Shown here piece by piece: positions 5,540-5,896 of a stretch of 5,896 nucleotides of DNA. Numbering within the stretch: the first letter of the stretch is position 1; the number at the start of each line of letters is the position of its first letter. The translations under genes and the position numbers were made by a program. Under the pieces are notes generated by a model. The model ran no database searches, was not told the DNA's origin, and saw only the letters and a program-made list of their open reading frames with translations. Source of the DNA: an uncultured Bacteroidota bacterium (GTDB lineage: Bacteria; Bacteroidota; Bacteroidia; Chitinophagales; Chitinophagaceae); contig CAMLGP010000214.1 of assembly GCA_946479535.1 (NCBI GenBank), forward strand, positions 1-5,896. Reading direction: 5' to 3'.

Positions 5540-5827
5540 TTACGCCAGAGCAGGTTTTACAGAAGTTTCCCTCAGCCAGTTGAACACAGACATTTCACTT
5601 TTAATTCCCAGGGGGAGATAATCTGTTATCAACTCTTCCATTCTTCTGGCTTCGTCCAGTGTGAATTTTTCTACTAGCGATGCGTATGAATTAATGATGA
5701 ACAATACCTGATCGCCATTAAACCGGTCAAATCACCGGCGGCTGGGTTGCCCGGTAAGTGTAGTTGCGCCATTCTGTGGATTCCAGGAGTAATGTTTGCC
5801 CAATAGATCGTCTTTCGTAAAATGCAT
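5540..5827 (-). pseudogene. Small hypothetical protein gene with one in-frame TGA
   Basis: Read on the minus strand from ATG at 5825-5827, the frame gives 31 residues (MHFTKDDLLGKHYSWNPQ..., ending TGQPSRR), then TGA at 5732-5734, then 63 more residues in the same frame to TAA at 5540-5542. The part after the TGA looks like real protein: FDRFNGDQVLFIINSYASL, then FTLDEARRMEELI, LPLGIKSEMSVFNWL and a short tail. It has alternating helix-like hydrophobic spacing and no further stops. No frame change is needed, so one base substitution explains the break. The intact product would be about 95 residues, soluble, without signal peptide or membrane segment. I do not recognise a domain and assign no function. 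Alternatives are a sequencing error, or a truncated gene restarting at an internal TTG or ATG. It lies downstream of, and convergent with, the large gene. Confidence 0.6.
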
Positions 5828-5896
5828 AGTAATGTATTTAGCGTATAATGAGTAAATAGGATAAAGTGGAACTGTTCAAATGGGTAAGATCAACCA

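Noticed and set aside
5732..5734. TGA as a selenocysteine codon
   Set aside because: No convincing SECIS-like hairpin was seen right after it, and nothing in the protein suggests a redox Cys/Sec site. A nonsense mutation is simpler.
5854..5896. Possible plus-strand gene start (GTG near 5866 or ATG 5880) at the right edge
   Set aside because: Only 5-10 codons remain in the window and there is no clear ribosome-binding site, so it cannot be supported.

Overview
The window looks like chromosomal DNA of a Bacteroidota species, probably from the Chitinophagia/Sphingobacteriia side; the rank below phylum is inference. The clues are a C-terminal type IX secretion (T9SS) sorting domain, signal peptides ending in Ser-Gln, CBM9/FN3/PA14 modular architecture, moderate GC content and mostly no Shine-Dalgarno sequence. 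No tRNA, rRNA, CRISPR array or transposon was seen.

Layout, left to right. (1) Bases 1-167 carry the 3' end of a plus-strand gene of unknown function. (2) Tail to tail with it, 8 bases away, is a minus-strand gene (176-859) for an exported protein with the His-then-Cys motif order of circularly permuted NlpC/P60-like (papain-fold) enzymes. It has no ATG start. (3) A 331-base divergent intergenic region (860-1190) holds only small inverted repeats. (4) One large plus-strand gene (1191-5285, 1364 aa) dominates. It encodes a secreted modular protein: signal peptide, CBM9-like domain, four FN3 domains, PA14 domain, a fifth FN3, a full soluble PQQ glucose dehydrogenase-type beta-propeller, and a T9SS type A sorting domain. 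(5) Its 3' flank (5286-5461) has a perfect AGGAGG ribosome-binding site before a 15-codon ORF, then three consecutive hairpins, the last a textbook intrinsic terminator. (6) At 5540-5827 on the minus strand is a small gene of about 95 codons interrupted by one in-frame TGA. The last 69 bases (5828-5896) hold nothing convincing.

The large protein is the functional centre. It should be exported through Sec and T9SS to the cell surface or medium. There the CBM9 and PA14 modules could hold it on a polysaccharide or glycan while the propeller oxidises aldoses with PQQ. No haem-binding CXXCH motif is present in the protein, so electrons must go to a separate acceptor. The architecture parallels fungal AA12 pyranose dehydrogenases, which also join a PQQ propeller to a carbohydrate-binding module. 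The neighbouring genes give no clear sign of a shared pathway. The most unusual parts are this fusion, the structured RNA-like 3' flank with its unusually strong ribosome-binding site, and the single-stop pseudogene.
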